From the NCBI GenBank assembly GCA_024509875.1, contig JAMPIV010012241.1, positions 124,001-188,000 of the forward strand: DNA of 64,000 nucleotides, written 5' to 3'. Under the pieces are notes generated by a model, which did not search any database, was not told the DNA's origin, and was given only the letters and a program-made list of their open reading frames with translations. This document shows positions 1 to 10,100 of the stretch, piece by piece; the stretch's first letter is position 1, and each line of letters starts with the position of its first letter. The position numbers and the translations under genes were made by a program. The stretch comes from Oreohelix idahoensis. Taxonomy: Eukaryota > Mollusca > Gastropoda > Stylommatophora > Oreohelicidae.

Positions 1-359
1 GGACATGGCCAAGCCAGCTTAATCTGTGCTGTCTAAGCAGTGTATACATACTTTGCAGACCAGCATGTGACAACACCTCAACATTTGTCACCTTGTCCTT
101 CCATAAAATACCAAGCATGTGGTGTAAACACCGTAGATGGAAGGTATTGAGCCTTCCTTTGTTGTTCATATTACAAAAGTGTTTTTCACAGTCGACAGTC
201 ACACAAAACAATTTAAACTACAGTTATGAAATGTTAACTGACTGTAGTTTCCAAATTAACGTTGAAAGAAATGTTAATGTTAAACAAATCCTGATTGAAA
301 TGATTAACAGTAGGATGTGTTTTATGATGTCATCCTAGTAAGTTGCCAACGTCATTAGG
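1..359. other. No gene recognised
   Basis: AT-rich sequence without a convincing exon, repeat or RNA gene. The short reading frame at 93-338 shows no family motif. The missing first exon of the NSRP1 homologue could lie here or further upstream, but I see no candidate. Confidence 0.4.
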
Positions 360-672
360 GTTAGAATTTACCCCTTATGGGGTTTAGGAGGTTGAAATTT
401 AGTACTGTGGGATGTATATATTATTCAGCTCAAATTAGGCCAGATGTCTATTTTTAGGGATTGGAAATAAAAAGGAAGAACTGTGGGATGTGTTCTTCAA
501 TGCCATCCAATTAAGTCACCCACGTCGTTAGGGTTAGGATTAAGGTTAGGGTTTAGGATTGGGTTTAAGATTCCTAACCTGGTTGAAATTAAGAAAGGTG
601 TTCAATATGGCCTCAAAAAGAATTCAGAGACGCAGTAATAAGGGTTAGGCTTAGGTTTAGGAATCCTAAACC
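360..672 (+). repeat. Dispersed repeat with TTAGGG-like core
   Basis: It contains GTGGGATG, then TTCTTCAATGCCATCCAATT, then AAGTCACCCACGTCGTTAG, then several GTTAGGGTTTAGG-like words. The same blocks recur in reverse orientation at 6,630-6,850 and again at 51,370-51,533. It is a dispersed, partly palindromic repeat (possibly a MITE), not a telomere, because the TTAGGG-like words are irregular and sit inside a recurring non-telomeric unit. Confidence 0.6.
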
Positions 673-1124
673 CAGGGTTCGTAGCGACCTGGAAAATGAA
701 AAATTCCAGGCCTTGAAAAGCCTGGAAAAATGGCTAAAAGCCATGAATTTCCCGCATCAGACCTGGAAAAAAATTACAAATCGAAAGTTGTCTATTTTTC
801 GGTTATTGGTGGTATTTTTTCGTTAAACTTCAGTTACTGCAGAATTTTTACTTCCCGTTGTGCACTAAATTTATTTCCAGACGTTTTCGGCGATTTGCAT
901 GTTCGGCGCTTTGCTATATTGACGTGAACGCACAGATTTATTTTTAGCGATCGCGTCTGTTACTCGAATGCTACTGGGAAAAAAGTATTAAATCATTCAT
1001 TTCAACTGAGGTAAGTAATAAATTCATTTATCTCATTTATAAAACATATTTAAATAAGTGCAGTTTATAGATGGGCCTACTGTACTTGTGTCTGTAATTT
1101 ACAATGTAGGCATATTTCATTCAT

Positions 1125-1478
1125 TCATAACCCTCCACTCCCAAAGGAGCACAGGCCTTCAACAAACACATGCCAAGTCCTCCTGTCCCGTGCCATCATC
1201 TCAAGTTCTTTCCATGTTCTCCTCATCATTTTCACCTCTGTTTCCAACTCTCTTCTCCATGTACTTCTTGGTCTTCCTCTGCCTCTCTTGCCCTGGGGGT
1301 TCCAGAACAAGGACAGCCTTGTAATGCTATCAACAGGTTTCCTCAGTGTGTGTCCTATCCATCGCCATCGTCTTCTTCTCATCTCTTGTTCCACTGGCAC
1401 TTGTCTAGTTCTTGTCATCAGTTCCACGTTGGTAACCTTGTCATACCATTTTAATCCCTCTATTCTATTATGAAAGTC
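1125..1478 (-). pseudogene. Frameshifted C-terminal domain of family A RTE ORF
   Basis: Continues the polyprotein after a frameshift near 1,465. It reads KWYDKVTNVELMTRTRQ, then RRWRWIGHTLRKP, then GKRGRGRPRSTWRRELE and a final DRRTWHVFVEGLCS, which is the usual RTE C-terminal region. The last part of the same module recurs as 3'-truncated copies near 55.7, 57.1 and 58.1 kb. The upstream part of this frame (1,479-1,601) overlaps the main ORF and is only its shadow. Confidence 0.85.
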
Positions 1479-4186
1479 TGTAGCTTTTTGGTTGTTGTCT
1501 TTGTTGTTCTCCATGTCTCCGAGCCATACAATAGGACTGACTTCACATTTGAATTGAAGATTCTTATTTTCGTGTTGGATCCGATTTCTCTTGATCTCCA
1601 TATATTTCCCAATGCAATGAAAGCTCCTCTTGCCTTTTGTATTCTTATTTTGATATCGCTGTCTGTCCCTCCAACTTTGTCTATATTACTGCCAAGATAT
1701 GTGTATGATTCTACATCTTGAATTGGTGTTTCTTCAAGTTCAACCCTGTTATCATTACCTGCATTTATTCTCATTATTTTTGTCTTTTCCCTGTGTATTT
1801 TCAGACCCAATTGCTGTGACCTCTCATCGAGTGTTTTCAATTTGTCCTGCATCTGATTACGGTTATGGGACAGAAGAGCCAAGTCATCAGCAAAATCCAG
1901 ATCATCCAACTGCTTAGTCAGAGTCCACTGGATTCCATTTCTATTATGTGTTGTCGATGATCTCATAACCCAATCTATTGCCAGCAAGAAAAGAAATGGA
2001 GACAAGAGGCATCCCTGTCGCACTCCTGTTCTTATCCCAAACGGTTCTGTAAGCTGTCCTTCGTGAAGAACTCTGCATGTCATGTCTTCATATGTTTTCT
2101 TTATTAAATTAATGATCTTCAGGGGAACTCCATAATGCCTCATCAATTTCCAAAGTGATTCTCTGTCTACACTGTCAAATGCCTTTTCATAGTCCACAAA
2201 TCCGATGTATAGTGGTGAATTCCATTCCAGACTTTGTTCAACTATTATTCTCAAAGTGGCTATCTGGTCTGTACATGATCTGTTTTGTCGAAAACCTGCT
2301 TGTTCATCTCTCAGTTTCTTGTCTATGGACTCTTTTAATCTCTCAAGGATAATCCTGTTTAATACTTTTCCTGGCACTGATAGTAACATTATTCCTCTAT
2401 AATTTGTGCACTCTTGTAAATTTCCCTTCTTAGGCAACTTAACCAGATATCCTTCCTTCCATTCTGCTGGTATCTCTTCCTTTTCCCAGACTTTACCAAG
2501 TAATTTATATAACATCTCTGTAGCCGTGTCGATATCTGCTTTGATGGCCTCTGCTGGAATGCCATCAGGTCCAGACGCTTTTCCCTCTCTTAGAAGCTTT
2601 ATGGCTTTCTTTATTTCTTCCTTCGTTGGTCTTTCACCGTTAATTTGTAGCTCTTCTTCTGCTGGCTGGATGTCCGGCGGGTTTTGTGGAGCTGGTCTAT
2701 TGAGAAGGTCCCCAAAATATTCTGTCCACCTCTTCATTTGCTCTTGTATATTGCTGAGCAGTTTCCCATTCTTGTCTTTTATGAGGCAACTTGTTTGCTT
2801 GTATTTCCCTGTTAGCTTCTTTGTGCTGCTATACAGTTCTCTCATATTTCCTTTGGCTGCAGCATCTTCTGCCTCTCTTGCCAACTCCTCAATATACTTC
2901 CTCTTGTCTCTTTTGATACTTCTTTTTACTTCTTTGTTTGCTTCTGTGTACACTTCTTGAGCCTTGGCTTTGGAGCTTCTAGTTTTGCTTGTGTTTAACT
3001 CTGCTTTCTTGTTTTTTCTGTCTTTTATCTTATTGATGGTTTCTGTTGTTATCCATGCTTTTTGTTGTCTTTCCCTTTTCCCTAGTATTTCTTCACATGT
3101 CTCCTTCCATACTGTTTTGACCTGCTGCCAATAGTCTTCTGTATTCTCTACATCTTCCAGCTGTTGGAGCACTTGGAATTTGTTGGATACTGTGACCGCA
3201 AATTTGTCTCTTGTTTCTTGATTTCTTAGCTGTCTTACATTAAACAGTTGTCTATAATTTTGCATTGTTGCATATCTCTTGAGTTTCATTTTTACTTTGG
3301 CTATCAGAAGATGGTGATCTGATGCCACATCTGCTCCTCTATATACCTTTACATCCTGCAATGATGATCTAAACTTCTTGTTTATGCATATATGATCAAT
3401 CTGATTTTCTGTTCTATGGTCTGGTGATATCCATGTTGCCTTGTGTATTCTCTTATGTGGAAACATGCTTCCTCCTATAGCCAGTTGATATGAAGCACAG
3501 AAGTTTGCGAATAGCTCTCCATTTTCATTCATTACTCCTAGCCCATGTTTTCCCATGACTTCTTCAAATCCAGTGTTGACTGTACCTATCTTTGCATTCA
3601 TGTCACCCATCAAAATTGTGATGTCTCTTCTTCTTTTTACTTTATCCATAATTTCCTGTAGTTTAGTATAAAATGCTTCTTTCACAGACTCTTCTTTGTC
3701 ATTAGTTGGTGCATAACATTGGATGACATTTACATGAATTTTCTTTTTAGCTGTTTTGAAAGAAGCTGTTATTATTCTGGGTCCAACAGCTTCCCATTCA
3801 ATGAGTGCTTTCTGTGCTTCTTTAGATAACATAAGAGCTACCCCTTCACTGTGGTGTGAACTTTCGTCTTCATGTCCTGAGGACAGCACCAATTCACCTG
3901 TGATGAGTTTCTTCCTGTCTACCCCCTTCCACTTTGTTTCACACATTCCCAGAACCTCGATTTTGTATTCCCTCATTTCTGCTGCTACTTGCGCCACTTT
4001 CCCTTGTTCGTTTAATGTCCGAACATTCCAGGTGCCAAATCTGGAAGTTCTCCTAGAAGAAAGAAGGTTAGTCAGCAACACAGACTCCTTTCGGCTTTCT
4101 CTGTGTTGCATCATACGCCTCCCCGCGAGAGGACCTTCCCCTGTCTTGGATGGCTGTGTTCTATTTTCTTTATTTGACTTGTCCAT
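1460..4186 (-). CDS. RTE-like endonuclease/reverse transcriptase (family A)
   Basis: A 908-residue frame that makes the enzyme for target-primed reverse transcription. Residues about 50-300 form an APE-type endonuclease: GTWNVRTLNEQGK, LGMCETKW (catalytic Glu), GDMNAKIG and ASDHHLLIAKV (catalytic Asp-His pair). A basic linker follows. The reverse transcriptase shows GPDGIPAEA, NYRGIMLLSVPGKV, EQAGFRQNRSC, FVDYEKAFDSVDR, TGVRQGCLLSPFLF and the catalytic FADD box. The start Met at 4,186 lies about 155 bases inside the element's 5' end. The frame ends early at 1,460 after KLQTF; the true C-terminal domain continues in another frame (1,125-1,478), so one frameshift separates them. Everything else looks intact. 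Confidence 0.9.
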   Translation of the reverse strand: MDKSNKENRTQPSKTGEGPLAGRRMMQHRESRKESVLLTNLLSSRRTSRFGTWNVRTLNEQGKVAQVAAEMREYKIEVLGMCETKWKGVDRKKLITGELVLSSGHEDESSHHSEGVALMLSKEAQKALIEWEAVGPRIITASFKTAKKKIHVNVIQCYAPTNDKEESVKEAFYTKLQEIMDKVKRRRDITILMGDMNAKIGTVNTGFEEVMGKHGLGVMNENGELFANFCASYQLAIGGSMFPHKRIHKATWISPDHRTENQIDHICINKKFRSSLQDVKVYRGADVASDHHLLIAKVKMKLKRYATMQNYRQLFNVRQLRNQETRDKFAVTVSNKFQVLQQLEDVENTEDYWQQVKTVWKETCEEILGKRERQQKAWITTETINKIKDRKNKKAELNTSKTRSSKAKAQEVYTEANKEVKRSIKRDKRKYIEELAREAEDAAAKGNMRELYSSTKKLTGKYKQTSCLIKDKNGKLLSNIQEQMKRWTEYFGDLLNRPAPQNPPDIQPAEEELQINGERPTKEEIKKAIKLLREGKASGPDGIPAEAIKADIDTATEMLYKLLGKVWEKEEIPAEWKEGYLVKLPKKGNLQECTNYRGIMLLSVPGKVLNRIILERLKESIDKKLRDEQAGFRQNRSCTDQIATLRIIVEQSLEWNSPLYIGFVDYEKAFDSVDRESLWKLMRHYGVPLKIINLIKKTYEDMTCRVLHEGQLTEPFGIRTGVRQGCLLSPFLFLLAIDWVMRSSTTHNRNGIQWTLTKQLDDLDFADDLALLSHNRNQMQDKLKTLDERSQQLGLKIHREKTKIMRINAGNDNRVELEETPIQDVESYTYLGSNIDKVGGTDSDIKIRIQKARGAFIALGNIWRSREIGSNTKIRIFNSNVKSVLLYGSETWRTTKTTTKKLQTFIIE

Positions 4187-4352
4187 ATTTGTTGAAGTTT
4201 TTTGTGGTTTAAAATTTTTTTACAGGATGGTGTAACCGGCCCCATGCCCAACCCTCCTTAGTCGCTTTTTACGACATGCTTGGTAGGGGACAGTGTTACT
4301 ATTCTTTGCTCCCCTTTCGGGCCCCGGTAACACACGGGTGATAGGCATATTT

Positions 4353-4748
4353 AGACTAGTTTTATTTTTAAACATGGCCAAAATTACAGTGTTTGAATGA
4401 AATTTCTTGGTTTACAACTGCTTACGGGAATGTGTTTGACACAGTTTAAGATGGTCAGGAATAGAAATTGATGGCGATTCCATATCCTATAGCCTACCCT
4501 GTTATCAGACTACGTCCCACTGTTCATTTCACCACATTTTTTGGAAATAAATATATTTTGAATGCTTTTTTATTATATTTACGATGAAGAGACATATCCC
4601 GTTCTACCTCTGCAGGGCTATAATTAGAATAGACCTACATGTTTTCAATTCCAGATAACATGAATAACCGCCGATACATGAAAGTGGCATGTCAAATCAC
4701 TGTAATTAAGATAAATGAAAATTACCAATTTTGTGCATAGGCCTATGT
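4353..4748. other. No gene recognised (hAT interior)
   Basis: AT-rich sequence between the RTE insertion and a homopolymer cluster. I see no coding motif. It probably belongs to the interior of the older DNA transposon. Confidence 0.4.
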
Positions 4749-4749
4749 T

Positions 4750-4780
<31 letters not shown>

Positions 4781-4848
4781 AAAATCGAAACAAACAGAAA
4801 CGAGATAAAACAACAAAACCCCCCCCCCCCCCAAAAAAGGGGGGGGGG

Positions 4849-4888
<40 letters not shown>
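4749..4888. repeat. Homopolymer cluster: A-rich, C14-A6-G13, then (GT)n
   Basis: An A-rich block is followed by a C run at 4,819-4,832, six A, a G run to about 4,851 and then about 18 GT repeats. The C and G runs are complementary and can close a hairpin with an A6 loop. Confidence 0.9.
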
Positions 4889-4891
<3 letters not shown>

Positions 4892-5189
4892 GGCCTGCTG
4901 TTTCCAGTTAGATATTTAAAAGATTTTCACTTATAAGTATTATAAGAATATTATCATACCTTCACCCTCCCAATTCCAATACATTAGCTTTTGTTCTAGT
5001 TAAATATTGTTTGACTATATTATGTATGCATTTAGAACTTTGACTTGGTAAATATACATAGCTTAGGCCTACTCATAAGTTATTTTTGTGTTCCATTTTT
5101 TTTTTTTACAGAAAAGAGCACAACCCCAAGGAGCAGTTTTACCCTCAGAAACATCAAAACCATCTAACACTACTCCCTCAGACACATAT

Positions 5190-6030
5190 TCTCTTCTGTG
5201 GTAGTTTTTATTCAGCCTTCAGCTTTATTTCAAGACCTGAAAGAAATTCAGATTGGTGCATTTGGAACAGTAGCTGAAAATAGGAAGCATTTTCCTGAAG
5301 CACTGAAGAAAAAGCAACTCAAATTGGAAAATGGCAAATCATCCTGTGTTTTGTGCGACAGAAGTCATCTCAAACCTAAGGGTCTTTTATATTTGGACAT
5401 GCTCGCTAATATAACCGACTAGGTTGAACGAGACACGCCTCACCAAAACGAGGCAAAACCTTATTTTAAAAAAAAAGATAAGGCATGCCGACAGTCACCT
5501 AGCATTATACGGAAATATTTAACCTTATATCTACTGTTCACTCCAATGATAATACAAACAAGACAGTTAGAAAGACACATTCATTAGGGTAGAACAATTC
5601 AGAAGCCAGTGCTTGCAGAAAAATACAGAAAAAGTATGGGAGGTGTTGACCACTTCGGCCAACTAGGTGCAAGCTACCCATACCCACACAGATCCTATTT
5701 TTATATCATTTCTTAGTTGAAACTGCCCTGGTAAATGGGCACATAACCTACAACACTGATCAAAGCAAAGATCAGGATGTCAGTCTGACTCTTATTGAAC
5801 CTGCTATTCTTTGACACAATGTGACACCTTCAAAACCACAGATCACAACAGCACGACTTACTGAGCACCACTTCATTGATAAATATGAAAGGGCAAGGTA
5901 CAAACCAAACTGTAAGGCTGCAGGGATCAGAAGCCAGACTTGCATGTACTGCCCAGATTGCAGTGTACCTCTATGCCTGATACCCTGCTTCAAGTTTTCA
6001 AGTTATACCACACAGTCGAGGATTATCAAC
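5190..6030 (+). pseudogene. piggyBac-like transposase C-terminal remnant
   Basis: Broken pieces of a piggyBac (PGBD) transposase on the plus strand. One frame carries IGAFGTVAENRKHFPEALKK (5,241-5,300), matching the family's GTV-R-NRKG-P--LKKK block. Another carries KYRKSMGGVDHFGQLGASYP (about 5,620-5,680), the conserved GGVD-DQ block with a catalytic Asp. A third carries the terminal Cys-rich domain, CMYCPDCSVPLCLIPCF (5,943-5,993). Stops and frame changes separate the blocks, so it cannot be active. No N-terminal half is visible. It lies inside the hAT-type termini. Confidence 0.8.
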
Positions 6031-6299
6031 GATCCAGACAAAGACTCTTACAGAGGCCTACAGCTACAACTTCAACCCCAGTTAATGAAGGAAGCAGCTC
6101 AGACTCCAACTAGAGGTACTTAACTACTCATTCAAAAACACTCATTGTCAGATGACAAACACAGATTTTTGTTAGCCTTTATGTTGAAAAATGTGGTTAA
6201 TTGTTAAATCAATACGTCAATCAAGAATATTTTCACTATAATAAATTCAAGAATGGTCGCATTTCTATAAATAGCCACACAAATTCAAGAAGGTCGCGA

Positions 6300-6629
6300 T
6301 GATCATGTGATCAATTTGCATAAAATATGTTTCTTCTGATGTGGCAACAATTCATAATGGTGCTCTAAAAATTTCAAAGGCCTATGTCTGTTTTTCAATT
6401 TTTTATGAATTTTCAAAAAAAAACAGTTGTTTTTAAAGAAATCTGCAAACACCCTTGGAAATCGGAGACAGTAATGCTCCGTACTGCTGGTCAGCAAAGT
6501 GATAATTATGTCTGAGAAAATTAGATGAGGAAAATATTAGAGTTTCCCATCCTTGAAAATATGTGCTTGGGCCTGGAAAAGGCTGGAAAACCCCTGGAAA
6601 ATGCTTGAAGAAATTTGCTATGAACCCTG
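6300..6629. other. No gene recognised; hAT right terminus
   Basis: Contains several TTTTCCAGG-like subterminal words (6,560-6,605) leading to the terminal inverted repeat. No coding content seen. Confidence 0.5.
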
Positions 6630-6850
6630 TAAACCCTAACCTTAATCCTAACTGTAACGATGTGGGTGACTTATTTGAATGGCATTGAAGAACCATCCCA
6701 CTTTTGCTCATTTAAACCCCCTAACCCTTACCCCTTATAACTGTGTCTCTGAATTTATTTTTAAGGCCATTTCGAATACACAGCCCACAGTTCTTCATTT
6801 CAACCACTGAAGATTCTGCAACTTGTATTTCCTGGCTTCCTGTTTTCCTT
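6630..6850 (-). repeat. Dispersed repeat with TTAGGG-like core (inverted copy)
   Basis: Reverse-orientation relative of the repeat at 360-672, sharing GATGTGGGTGACTTATTTGAATGGCATTGAAG on this strand in shortened form and CAGCCCACAGTTCTTCATTT. The hAT-type element appears to have inserted into the palindromic centre of this repeat. Confidence 0.55.
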
Positions 6851-7023
6851 TGTGCATTCCATGTTAGTGCCTGAGCATTTACACTAAAGTTTGGTTTACC
6901 ATTGTATTTTTGTCTGATCTGTTGCTCATTATGGTCTTATCATCAGGAATGGGCTTACTAATGTATTGTGGCAGAAAATGCTGTTTTTCTGAATAATGCA
7001 ACTTAACTGTTCTTATGCAACAG

Positions 7024-7117
7024 GTATGGGCTTATATTGCCTCAAAAGAAGCCAGAACTGACGAAAACAAAACCAGCACAACAAGCATTTAATGTTTTTG
7101 GCAATGAAAGTGATGAG
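7024..7117 (+). CDS. NSRP1: NSRP1 exon 2 (YGLILP exon)
   Basis: Acceptor AACAG precedes 7,024 and donor GTAAAT follows 7,117. It encodes YGLILPQKKPELTKTK and ends in FNVFGNESDE. The first base completes a codon begun in the unseen first exon; the exon ends in phase 0. Confidence 0.88.
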
Positions 7118-10100
7118 GTAAATTGATTGTAGCTGCTTAGCAAAAGAACATTTATATTTGTCAGTTTCCTATTTAGGTCATGTTTTGGCTGGACATAACC
7201 TAGCTCCTGGCTGTTACTGTTTTTTAGTTAAACTCTTTCTGAACCAGAAGCCATATAGGGTGCCATGAAATGATATACTGCTTTCCCAAGGGCCACTTAG
7301 CATGCCCGTTTACTTATGATCAGCTGTAGCTATGTCTGAGCTTTACATGATATAAAACTTGTTTGCTGCATATAGGACTTAATAGCTCTTCAAAATATTC
7401 TCCACTCAGTCTACAACTTTGTATATACATTAAAAGATCATCATTGTGTTCCTTTCTGCTCCTTATAGAGCTACCACTGCAGCTGTTCCCTTGCAGGAAA
7501 CCTGCACCAAGCATTCATGTGCTTTTGCAGTGGTGGTTTCTGTAGGCAATTTGTTTTACATGATGAAGTTGCCAACCCAATGCACAGCCTTATATTAATT
7601 GCCTTGAATGACATGGCCGAGGGAGCAGTAGAGTCCGCTTCGTTCTTTGTCTCATCAGAGGCCCCAAGGAACTGAACTACACGGGGCACATTTCACAATA
7701 TTTTCTCATAAATGTTTGTGTTTAATGCTTGTTTGAAACATCACCTGCAGGGGATACAATATTGCTGGATAAAACCGTAAAGGCACCTGGGGGCAGAAAG
7801 AGCTTAGATATATAGATTAATATGTTGAAGTCAGTAAATTTATGTAACTGTTCATAACATTTTTGTTGTTAAATGTTAATAATAATAGGAAGTTTTGGTG
7901 TTGCTGTTGTTTAACAAGGGCTGCTGGGCTCGCTGCTCTTTTGCAGCTGATGTCAAGTTGAAGAATCCTTGGCATTATCTACAGTGTAGGTCATGGCCTT
8001 TTTGTTGTTCTGAAACTTATTGAGTTAGAGTCATAAGCTTCAATTTCTTTCCTGGATATTCTATCCTGGCTTGGCATGCATTAAGTAAATCCTGACATCT
8101 GGTTTCAAGCTGGAAGGTGGGGAAGGGGCCTGACAGAGGAGGAGCAGGGCACATACAGTGCATTCCTTGCCATCAATAGTGGCTGTCCCCAGAAATTTAG
8201 GGCTAAAATGCTATGCTCTCAAGGAATTGTCACATTCTGCACAGAGTCACCTGCCATCTCCTCTTGCCTGTCATCTATTCATTATGAGATCCTCCTGAAT
8301 GCAGTCAGCCAGGTAAAAGCCTGAGTTAAGTCTGGGGCTCAAGTGATTCCCCAAAGCTTAGTGTGCACAGCTGGGTTCTTAGAATGTTGCACCATGGTGG
8401 AAATCTTGATATTGGGCCATTCCAATGTAGCTAGTCGATGCCTGAGGTGTTACCCAGACAACTCGAAGGTTGCCTGTTTCCAGGATGCACCACGTGGAGG
8501 GGCTTCAACTTTGGGTATAGTGTGATGCTAATTCTGATGGAGACTTTGGATATAGTTTGTTCTGTTAGTTTTCAGATTGCTATCCTGTTTTAAAACTTTT
8601 ATAATACATTTAACAGCACATTAAATTAATTGCTTCTTTCTTACAGCAAATTATGTTGTGCACTGTTTTATGCTATTAATAATGATACTTAATTATGTGT
8701 TGAATATGACACACTAGAATTTTCATTTCTTTTCATACTGTTATTACTTTTTTTTTTTTCAGGATGAGAAACCAAATGTCCGTGGTAGCCTTTTCAGTCA
8801 AAGTGCAGGGCCCAGCAATGTAAAAAGACAGGTATGCTCCGTTAGATTAAAATAGAGGTATACTATGTCTGGCACCTAACCAAAAAAAAGAGTTACATAC
8901 TGTAGATATAAAACATAAGAGAAATTAGGATGTGGAAGAATGAATATTCAGGAGACCAGTTTTAGCAAGAGACTGTACATGTTTCTTAGTCTTAGGCGTG
9001 TTATGAGAACATTAACGTTGAAACATATTGTGACAGCAGGCAAAATTGATAGAAAAAGAAGTAGCTCATGACTAAAGGTGAAGATACCAAACAGTTTAAC
9101 ATCCAGGCATGGGACAAAGCAATTAATATAATTGACAAGCAGCTGGTGGGGTGGGGGGGGGGGGGGGGGTGGGCTGGGGGGGGGGTGGGAGTTGTGGAGT
9201 GACATGATCACCTTTTCCAGCTGGCATGACACTTGAAGAAGAAAAAAAGGTGAGGGTTAAGACAAACTGAAACATTGAAATAACTGAGTTTAAAACATAA
9301 AGATCCTGGGTTAAAACAAGCTCATGTAGCAGATACTGCCATAGGGAGTAAAGTGTTAGAGACTCACTGTACTAGGTCTCTGTTTTATGACTTTGAGGTG
9401 AACAGTTCCCTTCCTCGCTGTCTTTGCCTTCCAGAACTTGAGCTTAGTCAGGTACCCTTTTACAGCTGGGTAGGCTGGAGCATGATACAACCTGGTTTCA
9501 AACCCAGTAACTTTTCCTCGAGAACCAAGCATACTAACCACTCTGCCACTCAGTGCTGATGCAGGTAACTAAACATTCACATACTAAGACATAGAAGAAA
9601 TGTAACATTGAGAAATATGTTAACACTATAGTAACAGTACAGAAGTAAAGGATGTTGTCTAACTAGGGCTGCATAGCTTGTTGCTCATTTGCAGCCAATG
9701 CTGAGTTGATATCTGGTTTCAAGTTAGAAGGGAGGGTGGGTGGGTGGCATGCTGTGCATTCCCCATCATCCATGGTGGCTGTCCAAATATGCAGGTCTAA
9801 AATGCCATGCTCTGGTTCAGGGCTATCCCAGGAAATTATCAGTCCTGCTCAGAGCCACCTACCAGCCCCCATCACCTGTCTTGTACCCACTGTGGGATCC
9901 TCCTGCTTGCAGTGAACCATGTAAAAGCAGGAGCTAAAACTAGGGCTTGAGTGATTCCTCCATGCGTGAAGTGCATTGCTGGGTTCTCAACATGTTGCAC
10001 CAGAGTGGGAATCATGGTGTTGGGCCACTCTGGGGCAACTAGTGTATCACTGACGTGTTGGCCAGTCAACTAAAGAACTTGGCAGTTGCCTGTTTCCAGG

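Larger units (their letters stand above)
1118..4341 (-). mobile_element. RTE-like non-LTR retrotransposon, near full length (family A)
   Basis: A 3,224-bp element on the minus strand with identical flanking target duplications TAGGCATATTT at 1,107-1,117 and 4,342-4,352. The 3' end (low coordinates) finishes in an ATGAATGAATGAA microsatellite tail, usual for RTE elements. The 5' end (4,187-4,341) is a short untranslated leader that includes AAGCATGTCGTAAAAAGCGA. One large ORF encodes an apurinic-type endonuclease and a reverse transcriptase, with no RNase H. Precise ends, an almost open ORF and a perfect duplication suggest a fairly recent insertion. Confidence 0.92.
673..6629. mobile_element. 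hAT-type DNA transposon shell (composite)
   Basis: The left end at 673 reads CAGGGTTCGTAGCGA and the right end, read inward from 6,629 on the minus strand, reads CAGGGTTCATAGCAA (13 of 15 identical). Both ends carry subterminal CCTGGAAAA or TTTTCCAGG words, as in hAT elements. TAAACCC lies immediately outside both ends (667-673 and 6,630-6,636), consistent with a decayed 8-bp target duplication. The interior holds an RTE-like LINE (1,118-4,341) and a piggyBac transposase remnant (5,190-6,030) but no recognisable hAT transposase. The assignment rests on the termini only. Confidence 0.55.

Noticed and set aside
480..672. Telomeric repeat tract
   Set aside because: The TTAGGG-like words are irregular and embedded in a repeat that recurs elsewhere in both orientations.
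2406..2960. Plus-strand frames within 1,118-4,341
   Set aside because: Shadows of the minus-strand reverse transcriptase frame.
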